Below, piece after piece: positions 35,901 through 43,686 of a stretch of 64,000 nucleotides of DNA; within the stretch, counting starts at the first letter, position 1, and the number at the start of each line of letters is the position of its first letter. The translations under genes and the position numbers were made by a program. The notes below the pieces were generated by a model that ran no database searches, was not told the origin of the DNA, and saw nothing but the letters and a program-made list of their open reading frames with translations. Location: positions 124,001-188,000 of the forward strand of contig JALIZF010001881.1 of assembly GCA_029948255.1 (NCBI GenBank). Reading direction: 5' to 3'. This DNA is from Telmatactis stephensoni (Eukaryota > Cnidaria > Anthozoa > Actiniaria > Isophelliidae).

Positions 35901-38900
35901 TTGGTAGGATGTCAGTAGGTTGTTGGTAGGGTGTTAGTGAGTAGGTTATTGGTAGTGTGTCGATCAGTGAACTGTTGGTAAGCTATCAGTAGGTTGTTGG
36001 TAGTGTGTCAGTAGGTTGTTGGTAGTGTGTCAGTGGGTTGTTGGTAGGTTATCAGTAGGTTGTTGGTAGTGGTGTCAGTAGGCTGTTGGTAGGGTGTCAG
36101 TAGGTTGTTGGTAGGATGTCAGTAGGTTGTTGGTAGGGTGTCAGTAGGTTGTTGGTAGGGTGTCAGTAGGTTGTTGGTAGGATGTCAGTAGGTTGTTGGT
36201 AGGGTGTTAGTGAGTAGGTTATTGGTAGTGTGTCGATCAGTGAACTGTTGGTAAGCTATCAGTAGGTTGTTGGTAGTGTGTCAGTAGGTTGTTGGTAGTG
36301 TGTCAGTGGGTTGTTGGTAGGTTATCAGTAGGTTGTTGGTAGTGGTGTCAGTAGGCTGTTGGTAGGGTGTCAGTAGGTTGTTGGTAGGGTGTCAGTAGGT
36401 TGTTGGTAGGGTGTCAGTAGGTTGTTGGTAGGATGTCAGTAGGTTGTTAGTAGGGTATCAGTTAGTTATTGGTAGGGTGTCAGTAAGGTGTTGGTAGGGT
36501 GCCAGTAGGGTATTGGTAGGATATCAGTAGGTTGTTGGTAGGGTGCCAGTAGGTTGTTGGTAAGGTTGTGTCATTCATACTTTGGTGGTATTTTAACTCC
36601 ATTGTTAAGTTGGACCAAGGTATCTGCATGTCTGAATAATAAAAATAAAAAGAAACATACAATTAGAAGCTTGCAATTTATAAATTAAATACTGAAGCAT
36701 GAATGGCAGTCAGGAGGAGCATAATCCAATAAATACTTCAAACGCTGTATATGGTACTAACTTTGACACTTTCCTTTTCTCTCCATCCCATGCTGCCAAC
36801 TCTTGGTGATAAGCAGATGTTTGGGCAGTGATGATAGCAGCAATAGACAGCTGTATCTATGGAGAATATAAGTCAATATTAAGTCCAGGTTAGGACAATC
36901 TTGGTAATCTAAAGGTCTTTTGCTCTGACAAATATCCAAGGCTCAGTAATGTTGTGCTCTCTTTTATACAGTGTTACAAGTTTCTATTCATTCATTATCT
37001 TATCTTTATACGGCCATGCACCGTCACACCCACAGCAGTGGAAAAATGACGTAAAACTGGATAGTGAGTGAGTGAGTGTTATATGCCAACTAGTGTTTAT
37101 GCTTCTCCATGGAATTGCACATTACCTAGTATAGTGAGCAATTTAATTTAAAAAGTCTTTTGTACAGCAAAAGTTTTCAGGACATGATTGTCATTTTGTT
37201 ATTTCCATACATTCAATACATTATGCATAATTTTTCTGGAGTATGTTCCAGCATTAAAAATCCTTCATGTGTATCAGGGATGGATCCACAATTACCCTTT
37301 AGGTGACATGCAACAAATATAGAAATAAGAAACTGTCCAGAAGATCCAGACAGTACTTGCTTTATGATGCTTTGTGATGGTCTTTTTAAGTGTGTAATAA
37401 TGAGCTTTATTCTGCAACTGCTGCTACTGCAATACTGCAGAAAAGTTTGTGTCAGTGATGGTATAATTGTACCTTATTATACATGCATCATAAAGCTGGG
37501 AAAAATATAACTGCTTTAAGTCCATATTTTTAATTGGACAATTATTGTAAAGATCAAGTTTGCAAGATGCTCTTCAGAGTAATTTTTATCCTACAGTGTA
37601 TACTTGGACTAACCTGAAGTGGAAGGTCAGGGTTTGGCAGAGTAAACAGTGCTGGTTCATCTTTATCTCCAAATACTGCTAATGTGTTTACTTCTTCATA
37701 TTCAATCTGGTTTCAAATGCAATATTAATGTTTAACAATTCAATTTATGTTTCACCTGCTTACAGCAGTTTATAAATTCAATTCCACTTTTACATGCTGC
37801 AGTCACAGGCAATAAAGTAGACTTGTTCAAAGTCTCACTTGTTAATTTTTTCTGTTGCTTGGGCTTCCTGTGTTGTAATTCAGAATTTTGGGTTACAAGC
37901 ACTCTCCGTGGGGAATGGCTCAAGTCTTGCTTGTTTTTTTCTCTTGCTTGGGCTTCCTGTGTTGCAACTCGGATTTTCAGTTTATGAGCACTCTCCAAGG
38001 GGAATGGCTTTTCTCTCCTCCCTTGTGCCATTCCCCACTGAGAGTGCTCATAACCAAAAATCCTAATTACAACACAGGAAGCCCAAGCAACAGAAAAAAA
38101 ATTAACGAGCAAGACTTGGAGCAAGTCTAGCAATAAAAGCTGCATCTACACAAACAAGTTTTCTTTGATGATTTTTCTTTAAGGAAATATGTCAAATTAA
38201 TATTTTTGTCATCTCTAGATGAGCAAGTTTTATTTGGCAAGGAAAAAATGGCAATTTTTCATCTTCTAAACAAGCAAGTTTTCGATCTTGTCAAGGAACA
38301 CTTTTCAAGGAAAACTTGCTTGTATAGATGTCAGACTTTAATAGTCATATTACCTTCTTTTCAGTTCCCTCAAAACCACCTTCTAAACCTGTGAAATGGT
38401 CAAATTAAAGAACACCTTGAGTGACATGGTCACTGGCGTGACATACAGAAGTTAAATGAATGAGATCTCTCCCTAAATTACTCACATCCTAATACACTCT
38501 ATGCATGGTACAGAGTTACGCTTACAATGCATTTAAGGTAGTTCGGGACCCTTGCTACTGCGCATCTCACGCGCGCATTTGAGCGCGCGCACTTTTATTA
38601 AAGAACATTCGCTTGTCCGTGGGAAGTCTGGGCACTAGTGAGTCAGCGATTGAAAACCCAAGAAATTCGTTTTTTGGTAAAGAAAAATAGTATTTTATCG
38701 ACCGGATTCTGCAAACAAATTTATCAAAACATGTTGTGCACCGTGTAAAGTAGGAGAAAAAGCTCGAACTATAAAATTTAGCGAATATTATGAGTCGAAA
38801 AGGAGCAGAGAACAACGCTAAAATGGCTGATTTTTTGTGTTCGTTTTCGAAGATTTTTACCCTTTGTTCTTCTCTAACTCTTTAAACAATTCGGTGACCC

Positions 38901-40787
38901 CCTGATTTTATGAATGATTTATAAACTTTTCGTATAAAGAAAAAAAAGAATACTTCTATCGTTTCGATTTTGAGTAAATTTATCATTTTTCTGTCTGATC
39001 CTCCAAAAACGTGTATTCTAGAAGGCCATTTTTCGCATATTATTGTTGATCTTTCGCTTCTTTGCAAATTGTTCGGCAACAACTTAGTTCCAAGTGTTTT
39101 TCTGCATCCCAGGCTATCATTTTGTTTGCTTTTAAATACATTTGGTTGTTCCAAAATTCTTATAATTTGACCGAATATTGCGAGGCCATTTTTCGTAAAA
39201 AGATGCCCAAACACCCCACATCTCCCCCCTCATATCTCAAGAGTGACCTCGGTGACCCCCCATTTTTATTTTACATTTTATTTCCTCCTATGCCCCTCTT
39301 TCTTTGGAGGAATTTTGAAGGCAAGTTTATCGTAAAAATTTATGAGTCCCGAACTACCTTAAAACCATGCTTTACTACATGTACCTGTTTGAATTATGCA
39401 AGAGCCACCTTAAAATTGATTGACATTTCTCCCTTAACTGCTAATGCCCATTAGTATGATGTACAGATTACATTTATCCAAAAGCATGCTTAATCACCAC
39501 CTGTTAACAATTCTAGTGCAGACTCTGCAGGATAATATAAGACAGTATAAATGTACCTATAGCAAGTCTAGTAGGTTTCTTCTTTGGAGGTGTGTCTGTT
39601 GAGCTCTCTTTCTCAGGCTAAACAAAATGAAATTCAGAAATGATCAAATTTAAAAATTCGAGACTCCACGATAGCTCTTCACAAAAATCAAGACATTGAA
39701 ATCCATGAAATTTGACAAATATTTTGTGAGGCTCTGATCACTTGACAACCCTAATAACTTTGAATGATGGTTGCAAGTCAGAAGGCATTTGAGAAGGATT
39801 TTGAAATTTTTATTGTATCAGGGGCAGATCCAGGGGGGTTCCTTGGGTGCCCGGGAACCCCCTTTCTCATCCTAAAAATGAAACATTTTTACGTCGAGAA
39901 AGAAAAATATCAAGAACAAGATGACCAAATCAATGTGAAGTGAACCCCCTCAGTCTGAGCCCTGGATCCACCCCTGTGTATAATGTTATAATTATACAGA
40001 CTCATGGTCACAAAATAGCCAACTCCCAAGTTACACTTCACTTGCCTCATACAAAAGTATCAAGATGAGGCTACGTGCATAAAGAGCTGCTCTCAGTCAT
40101 TGTAACAAGACAAAAGTTTTAGCACATAGCCTTGTTCTAAATCCTTTGTATGTGGCAGGTGAAGCATATCTCAGAACTAGACTATTGAAACCCCTACTGT
40201 TTACATTTGTTGAGTTATGATTATATAACAGCTTCTACATACAAAGAAAGGTTTCTAATGGGAATTGATAAAATAACAAACCTCTTTTCTAATTTTCTTC
40301 ATGTGTAAGAAAGTGTTTTTTCTTGTTTTTGTTTTAAGTAGCTGCACATGTCTTGAGCAAGCTCCAAAGTATGTTGACATACACACATACAAGCCACCAT
40401 CAGACTCCTGTCAATTGTAATGACATTTATAATGTAACTTTAGAACACTACATGTATGTGAAAGAAACAAGTCTCAGGCACTTTCAAGCAGATTTAGTAT
40501 AACTTTGAAAAATATTAAGCTTAAATGTCTCTAGCATGCAGTCAAGGTCAGCCATTTGAATTGGCATGACATGGCATGGCAGAACACTGGCTTTTTCCAT
40601 CAAAGCGTAAGCTTACAATAAAAATTATTCATACTAACTTAAGTTATATAGTAAGTCTTAATTAAATGAATGAAATAAAATTCAATCGTCGACTTACCGG
40701 TGAGTCAAAACAGTACATGCATTGATCTTTGTAAACTTTATCACCACCTCCAGGCACACGAATACTACTAATATCAATTTTATCCAT
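23466..40787 (-). CDS. USP5: USP5/USP13-type ubiquitin carboxyl-terminal hydrolase
   Basis: Predicted to disassemble unanchored polyubiquitin chains. The 28 exons in transcript order are 40787-40698, 40407-40282, 39617-39557, 38388-38354, 37706-37614, 36856-36762, 36631-36581, 35493-35402, 35247-35155, 34807-34713, 34548-34480, 34126-34059, 33698-33642, 33468-33397, 33027-32934, 32368-32237, 31863-31816, 30445-30340, 29626-29569, 29335-29213, 28974-28886, 28629-28522, 28102-28007, 27889-27842, 27424-27294, 24797-24689, 24155-24071 and 23556-23466. Every join keeps frame, giving 804 residues (human USP5 is about 858). ZnF-UBP spans about 185-250 ([23 protein letters not shown]). The catalytic Cys is at about 324 in NLGNTCYMNSV; the Cys codon falls just after an exon junction. 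The QQDAQEFF box follows. UBA1 is at about 620-665 ([12 protein letters not shown]) and UBA2 at about 690-725 ([16 protein letters not shown]). The His box is TMCGHYVCH (His at about 765), followed by RWVIFND. It ends [11 protein letters not shown], close to the family's usual end. Key residues look intact. Confidence 0.96.
25262..26575 (-). mobile_element. 5'-truncated LINE with reverse transcriptase C-terminus
   Basis: A minus-strand frame ending at 25723 encodes the C-terminal part of a non-LTR reverse transcriptase. It contains the catalytic-type box FHLFADDSN, then [33 protein letters not shown], the [16 protein letters not shown] box and a C-terminal [10 protein letters not shown]. The upstream RT motifs and the endonuclease are missing; LINE homology starts near 26575, so residues upstream in the open frame are flanking sequence. 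The 3' end carries a (CAA)n tail on the plus strand at about 25265-25278. It sits in the large USP5 intron between exons 25 and 26, in sense orientation. It resembles CR1/L2- or jockey-like elements, but the clade is unresolved. Confidence 0.8.
27035..27255. repeat. Dispersed repeat, copy 1, with GAAC/GAAA-rich tail
   Basis: GGGAATAACCAAATCCACCG, CGGACTGTTTGAAAGTC and GAGTTCGCATAATA recur with small changes at about 30040-30105. Both copies end near an (A/G)AAC-rich tail. The family is unidentified; both copies lie in USP5 introns. Confidence 0.65.
28192..28462. repeat. Minisatellite, 17-bp unit GTACAGAGGTGGTCATT
   Basis: About 14 variant copies lie in the USP5 intron between the exons at 28007-28102 and 28522-28629. 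The unit differs from the other minisatellites in the window. Confidence 0.9.
28700..28740. promoter_or_regulatory. Composite TGACGTCA + GGCGGCCATCTTG motif, copy 1
   Basis: A CRE palindrome TGACGTCA (28714-28721) is followed at once by CGGCGGCCATCTTG, a YY1-type motif in reverse. A nearly identical block, including the preceding CTGGGTTGCA, occurs at 57645-57680. Regulatory use is inferred from the motif only. Confidence 0.4.
29819..29914. repeat. (AAAT)n microsatellite
   Basis: About 23 AAAT units lie in the USP5 intron between exons 18 and 19. They produce low-complexity open frames on both strands that are not genes. Confidence 0.95.
30010..30150. repeat. Dispersed repeat, copy 2
   Basis: GCGAATAACCAAATTCAACC, CGGACTGTTTCAATGTC and GAGTTCGTATAATAT match the 27035-27255 copy and are followed by GAATGAATGAAAGAACG simple repeats. 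It lies in the same USP5 gene. Confidence 0.65.
30213..30246 (-). other. CTGAAGA-stem-GAAACGTC hairpin
   Basis: The minus strand reads CTGAAGA, then AGGTCC, a GCGTTT loop, GGACC, then GAAACGTCTG. The five-base stem is perfect. CTGANGA-stem II-GAAA is the conserved core order of hammerhead ribozymes, but no clear stem III with cleavage triplet was found. Related GAAACGTC hairpins end other repeats in the window, so a retroelement terminal structure is the main alternative. Confidence 0.35.
30628..31232. repeat. Four tandem copies of a roughly 150-bp unit
   Basis: Each copy contains AACTAAGGTCTG-like sequence, TGACTAGTGTGGTTGATGTG, GGTTACGTTGTTT, TGAGTTACATATCAGTTCAT and a G-rich end before GGTGTGCATGCAA. 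The copies begin near 30628, 30773, 30930 and 31082. They lie in the USP5 intron between exons 17 and 18. Confidence 0.85.
31412..31539. repeat. Palindromic element with TATAATACACTATACAAAAT ends
   Basis: The left end TTATAATACACTATACAAAA is mirrored by TTTTGTATAGTGTATTATAA at the right. The interior includes a GATTCTGATTGG stretch and a TGTACTCTGCAGAGTACC palindrome. It lies in a USP5 intron, next to a second palindrome. Confidence 0.8.
31545..31704. repeat. Near-perfect palindrome with AAATCGCACGATCTT ends
   Basis: Arms of about 75 bp (AAATCGCACGATCTTC, GTACAATTCAGAATTAATAG, CAAATAGGACTCGCC) meet around TAAA. It starts 6 bp after the preceding palindrome ends and could extrude as a long hairpin. 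Confidence 0.85.
32563..32886. repeat. Minisatellite GTCAGTAGGTTGTTGGTAGG, USP5 array 1
   Basis: About 15 copies of the 20-22 bp unit occupy the USP5 intron 50 bp beyond the donor of exon 15. Relative to USP5 transcription the array is antisense to the RhoGEF array. Confidence 0.9.
34294..34431. mobile_element. GTGCCGTGACC palindromic family, diverged copy
   Basis: GAGCAGATTCCACATTGAG at the left and the complement of TTTTCACAGTCAAACAAAA-TCTACT at the right flank GTGCCGTGACCATCTCAGTG and CTGTAACCATGCC. The order matches the copies at 43351-43500 and 52391-52539. It lies in a USP5 intron. Confidence 0.65.
35600..36567. repeat. Large minisatellite with higher-order structure, USP5 array 2
   Basis: Nearly 1 kb of the GTCAGTAGGTTGTTGGTAGG unit lies in the USP5 intron between exons 7 and 8 and ends within about 15 bp of the exon 7 donor. 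A variant block containing GTGTTAGTGAGTAGG, TGTCGATCAGTGA and GTAAGCTATCAG recurs near 35723, 35931 and 36203. The last two spans are about 270 bp apart and nearly identical, which shows higher-order duplication. Confidence 0.9.
37819..38128. mobile_element. Inverted-repeat element containing an internal direct repeat
   Basis: AGACTTGTTCAAAGTCTCAC at the left pairs with the complement of AAGACTTGGAGCAAGTCT at the right. TTGCTTGGGCTTCCTGTGTT occurs twice in direct orientation (near 37855 and 37945) and once inverted near 38080. It lies in the USP5 intron between exons 4 and 5. Confidence 0.75.
38533..39362. mobile_element. TTAA-flanked non-autonomous transposon A
   Basis: The element starts TTAAGGTAGTTCGGGAC at 38533 and ends with its exact complement GTCCCGAACTACCTTAA at 39362. 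TTAA at both ends suggests piggyBac-type TTAA target duplication. The interior is AT-rich with CGGTGACCCCC motifs shared with element C (50039-50860). No transposase is visible. It lies in the USP5 intron between exons 3 and 4. Confidence 0.75.
39818..39976. repeat. GGGGCGGATCCAGG-type element, copy 2
   Basis: TCAGGGGCAGATCCAGGGGG on the left and CCCTGGATCCACCCCTG on the right mirror each other, as in the copy at 21309-21475. It lies in the USP5 intron between exons 2 and 3. Confidence 0.65.
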
Positions 40788-41692
40788 CTTTTTATAGGAA
40801 ATGGTTATGGAAACTGTGCAAAAAAATTGAAAAAAATTCTCACAAATGAAGAAACCACTATTGAGTAATCCCGCTGACTAGTTTTGCTGCAGGCGCTGCT
40901 GGACGAGGGAGACTGGGCATTGAGTAACCGCTGGTTTGGAAAATTGTAGGCTCATAATGTCAAAATGGCGAGAATGGAAATGTTTTCCTCCAAAAACAAC
41001 AAAATTCTCTGAGTTAGAAGGCTTATTGAGGTAAATTTATGAATTTTTTGGATGTATGATAGATGCAGAGAATCTTTTATATACTGGAGATTCACAACCA
41101 CCCGTTTTTAGTGAATCAATGTTTACAAAAATAGAACCAGAAAAAAGCTTATTTTTTTAGCTACAAATGTAGCTTTACTGTTAAATTGACCAATTAATTT
41201 TGAATTAGCTATAGTTCATGCATTAAAGCTCTTTATTTCTAGTTATATAGGTCGACTTGACACCGTTTTAAAATTGAAGAATCTTACATCATCGATAAAA
41301 TATGTTCCTTTGTGTGACACCTGACCCTCTGTCTTGAGTCGAAATGAACGAAAATTCATCTTAACATTTGTGAATAGTGTTTTAATACCAAAATGACTGT
41401 TTCCCTACTCTCAGTCTAAACTTCAACTTGTGAAGTTGCTTAATCCTTGTATACACAAGGTTTCTAGCTTGAAAATGTACCCCTTTTAAATATATCCAGC
41501 CCGAAAAGGGCGCCCCTTTTGGGTGGTCAGTCTCCCGACATAGTCCATTAGTACGGAATAACCACCTCCCACACCCTCCATACCTTCTCATATACTCTCC
41601 CTTTCCTTAGTTCTAATTCTTCTGCTTGCTTGATTGTTTGTCAGGATAATCCACTGGTAGAACACCTCTATAGTATCTTTAAGCTGTACAAC
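40788..41692. promoter_or_regulatory. Shared head-to-head upstream region of USP5 and the PAQR gene
   Basis: About 0.9 kb separates the two start codons, which face away from each other, so both promoters must lie here unless non-coding exons overlap. A YY1-like CAAAATGGCGAG lies near 40962, about 175 bp before the USP5 start. No TATA box is obvious at a definable position. Bidirectional promoter function is inferred from the arrangement. Confidence 0.45.
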
Positions 41693-42763
41693 ATGCCTAG
41701 GAAACTGCCAAGGAAGAAAGCTACTTTCACTGAAAGTACTGAACAGGACAACCCCCCACGGCTTGGCGTGTATGACCAACAAGCTAACTACAAGGTGTAT
41801 GGATACAAGGACACCCGGATACCACTTAAGATGCGTGTGCCATATATCCATACAAGATACAGATTTCCTGGGCTTACTGCTGAACAGTGTGTCACTAGTC
41901 TATTCCAACCACATAATGAACTTGTCAATACATGGTCTCATCTAGTGGCCTTGACTTTGTTCCTGATTCAAGTGACACCTTTGATTAAGAGTGTTAATTT
42001 AATGGGAGAGCCTTTAGTCTACCCCTTATTGTGTTGTATACTAGGAATATGTATCATGTTTATAGTCAGTGCAGGCACTCATATATTTAACTCTATGTCA
42101 CCTTACATGTATCATATATGCTTTTTCTTTGATTATGCGGCTATAAGTATCTCTTGTTTTACCATTTCACAGGGTATTTATTTCTATTCCCGGCCCTTGT
42201 CCACTACTTTTAGCTTTTTTAACTTCCCTGAATTATTCCTCTCCCTGAATCTTGTGAATTCTATAATTTGTACTTTCACATGTTGTTCAGTTCTTGTGAA
42301 GAGACCCTGGTATCACATTCTTGTTCGAGCAAGTGCATATACCACTCTTTGTTTGTTTACTGTGTTTCCTTACATTGCTCGGTTAGTTCTTTGTAGCCTG
42401 ATCAAACAAGCAAGCTGTCCAGTGGGCTCATTTGTTGACTTCAAACAAAGCGGCTTGTATTTTACCATGGGTGCACTGATATACACAACTAGAACACCTG
42501 AACGATTTGCACCTAAAATGTTTGATTTACTAGGACAGAGCCATAATATCTTTCATGTTCTCTCAGCTCTTGGAACTTCACATCTTTTTACTGCTCTTTA
42601 CTCTGACATGGTTGAAAGGAAGAAGGCATTATTGGCTAATCCATTATATTTTATGGAACTGTCTGCTATATTTACCATATTGGCTGTAGTTTTGAATTTA
42701 TTGATTGTTGGCTGGTTTTCTAGATCTCTGTACTCAAGGCAATCTAGAACAAAAGCTGACTGA
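41693..42763 (+). CDS. PAQR family seven-helix receptor (membrane progestin receptor-like)
   Basis: An intronless gene of 356 residues. Residues 48-83 hold the family block VPYIHTRYRFPG and FQPHNELVNTWSHL. The metal-site residues expected in PAQR proteins are visible: E76, N79 and H83 (ExxNxxxH), S126 and H130 (SxxxH), D147 in FFDY, and H284/H288 in GQSHNIFH. Seven hydrophobic segments follow residue 84 and a short basic tail ends the protein. The long N-terminus and the HNELVNTWSH form point to the mPR group (PAQR5-9) rather than adiponectin receptors; vertebrate mPR genes are often intronless too. The start is the first ATG of the frame; the frame is open for 21 codons upstream without ATG. 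Ligand is not deducible. Confidence 0.93.
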   Translation: MPRKLPRKKATFTESTEQDNPPRLGVYDQQANYKVYGYKDTRIPLKMRVPYIHTRYRFPGLTAEQCVTSLFQPHNELVNTWSHLVALTLFLIQVTPLIKSVNLMGEPLVYPLLCCILGICIMFIVSAGTHIFNSMSPYMYHICFFFDYAAISISCFTISQGIYFYSRPLSTTFSFFNFPELFLSLNLVNSIICTFTCCSVLVKRPWYHILVRASAYTTLCLFTVFPYIARLVLCSLIKQASCPVGSFVDFKQSGLYFTMGALIYTTRTPERFAPKMFDLLGQSHNIFHVLSALGTSHLFTALYSDMVERKKALLANPLYFMELSAIFTILAVVLNLLIVGWFSRSLYSRQSRTKAD

Positions 42764-42771
42764 AATTATGA

Positions 42772-42891
42772 GCATTAATAATGGTAGATCCAGGAATTCT
42801 GAACATACAAGGCATTAATAATGGTGGATCCAGGAATTCTGAACATACTAAGCATTAATAAAGGTGGATCCAAGAATTCTGGACATACTAG
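42772..42891. repeat. Three tandem 40-bp repeats in the PAQR 3' region
   Basis: GCATTAATAATGGTGGATCC plus AGGAATTCTGAACATACTAA repeats at 42772, 42812 and 42852 with a few substitutions. The third copy reads ATTAATAAAGG instead of ATTAATAATGG, creating AATAAA. Confidence 0.9.
42857..42862 (+). terminator. Candidate PAQR poly(A) signal in the third tandem repeat
   Basis: AATAAA lies 94 bp after the stop codon and exists only in the third of three 40-bp repeats because of a single base difference. It is the nearest canonical signal. Confidence 0.5.
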
Positions 42892-43281
42892 GAATGTACA
42901 ATTTTGTTTATTTCATACAATTTAATTTATTACCAGTTATCCTATAGTTGTACAAAGATAGATCTATTTGCATCATTAATCTTTTTGAGAGTCATGAAAT
43001 TATTGAATATTTTTAGTAAATAGTTGAAATGTATATTATTTCATTATTTATTAAAAAATAGCAATGATAGATAATAGCATGGTTTGTAGTGATACTGTGT
43101 ACCCCACCATGGAGGGATTTTGAAATTTTGGAGGAGAGGGGGCTCAGATAAAGAACAAAATTACAGAGTTTGTATGGAAGAAAAATGGAAGTTTCAGAGG
43201 ATAGGGGGCCCAATTGCCAATTCCATCCCTGGTAGGGATATTAATATTTTCTGGAATTTCCAATATCTCATTACGTCCAGG

Positions 43282-43686
43282 ATAGAGCAGTTTTCATATT
43301 AGTGTAAAGCGGATCACACTGTGTTGTGAGCATGCCAGTGCTGAGTGTTCTAGTGCAGATTTCGTATGAGTGTGAAAAGCGCCGCGCCGTGCCGTGACCA
43401 TGTCAGTGCCGTGTTTCCTATCAAAACATTCGAAAATTCTGCCGTAACCGCGCCGCGACCGTGCTGCGGCCTTTTCATGCTCATACGAAATCTGCTCTAT
43501 AGAACAAGACACTACTGACAATGGCGTTCACTCGGGCTACTAAAAAGCCCGAGTAACAGCTTGCTTGCAAAGGCCATCTGGGTAATTTTGCACAACAGAT
43601 GTAGACTTGGTCTACCACATCACAGGTAGTAATTCAAAATTACTGCCATAACCGTGCCACTTTCACAGTCATATGAACACTACTCT
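43282..43686. mobile_element. Older GTGCCGTGACC-family copy, interrupted
   Basis: The left end ATAGAGCAGTTTTCATATTA and the right end containing CCATAACCGTGCCACTTTCA and ATGAACACTACTCTAC are the two ends of one diverged element. They are separated by a younger copy at 43351-43500 and by unrelated sequence with a GGGCTAC/GTAGCCC-like hairpin (ACTCGGGCTACTAAAAAGCC) at about 43531-43555. Confidence 0.55.
43351..43500. mobile_element. GTGCCGTGACC-family MITE, young nested copy
   Basis: The terminal arms GCAGATTTCGTATGAGTGTG and the complement CATGCTCATACGAAATCTGC flank CGCCGTGCCGTGACCATGTC and TGCCGTAACCGCGCCGCGAC. It is closely related to 52391-52539. Confidence 0.8.

Noticed and set aside
35600..36567. 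CRISPR-like array
   Set aside because: Units are directly contiguous variants without unique spacers, and the context is a eukaryotic intron.
37732..38145. 137-residue minus-strand frame and overlapping plus-strand frames
   Set aside because: They fall in an inverted and direct repeat element within a USP5 intron; the same [14 protein letters not shown] segments appear on both strands because of the repeat.
39062..39454. 130-residue plus-strand frame
   Set aside because: It runs through TTAA element A and into intron sequence, with no conserved features.
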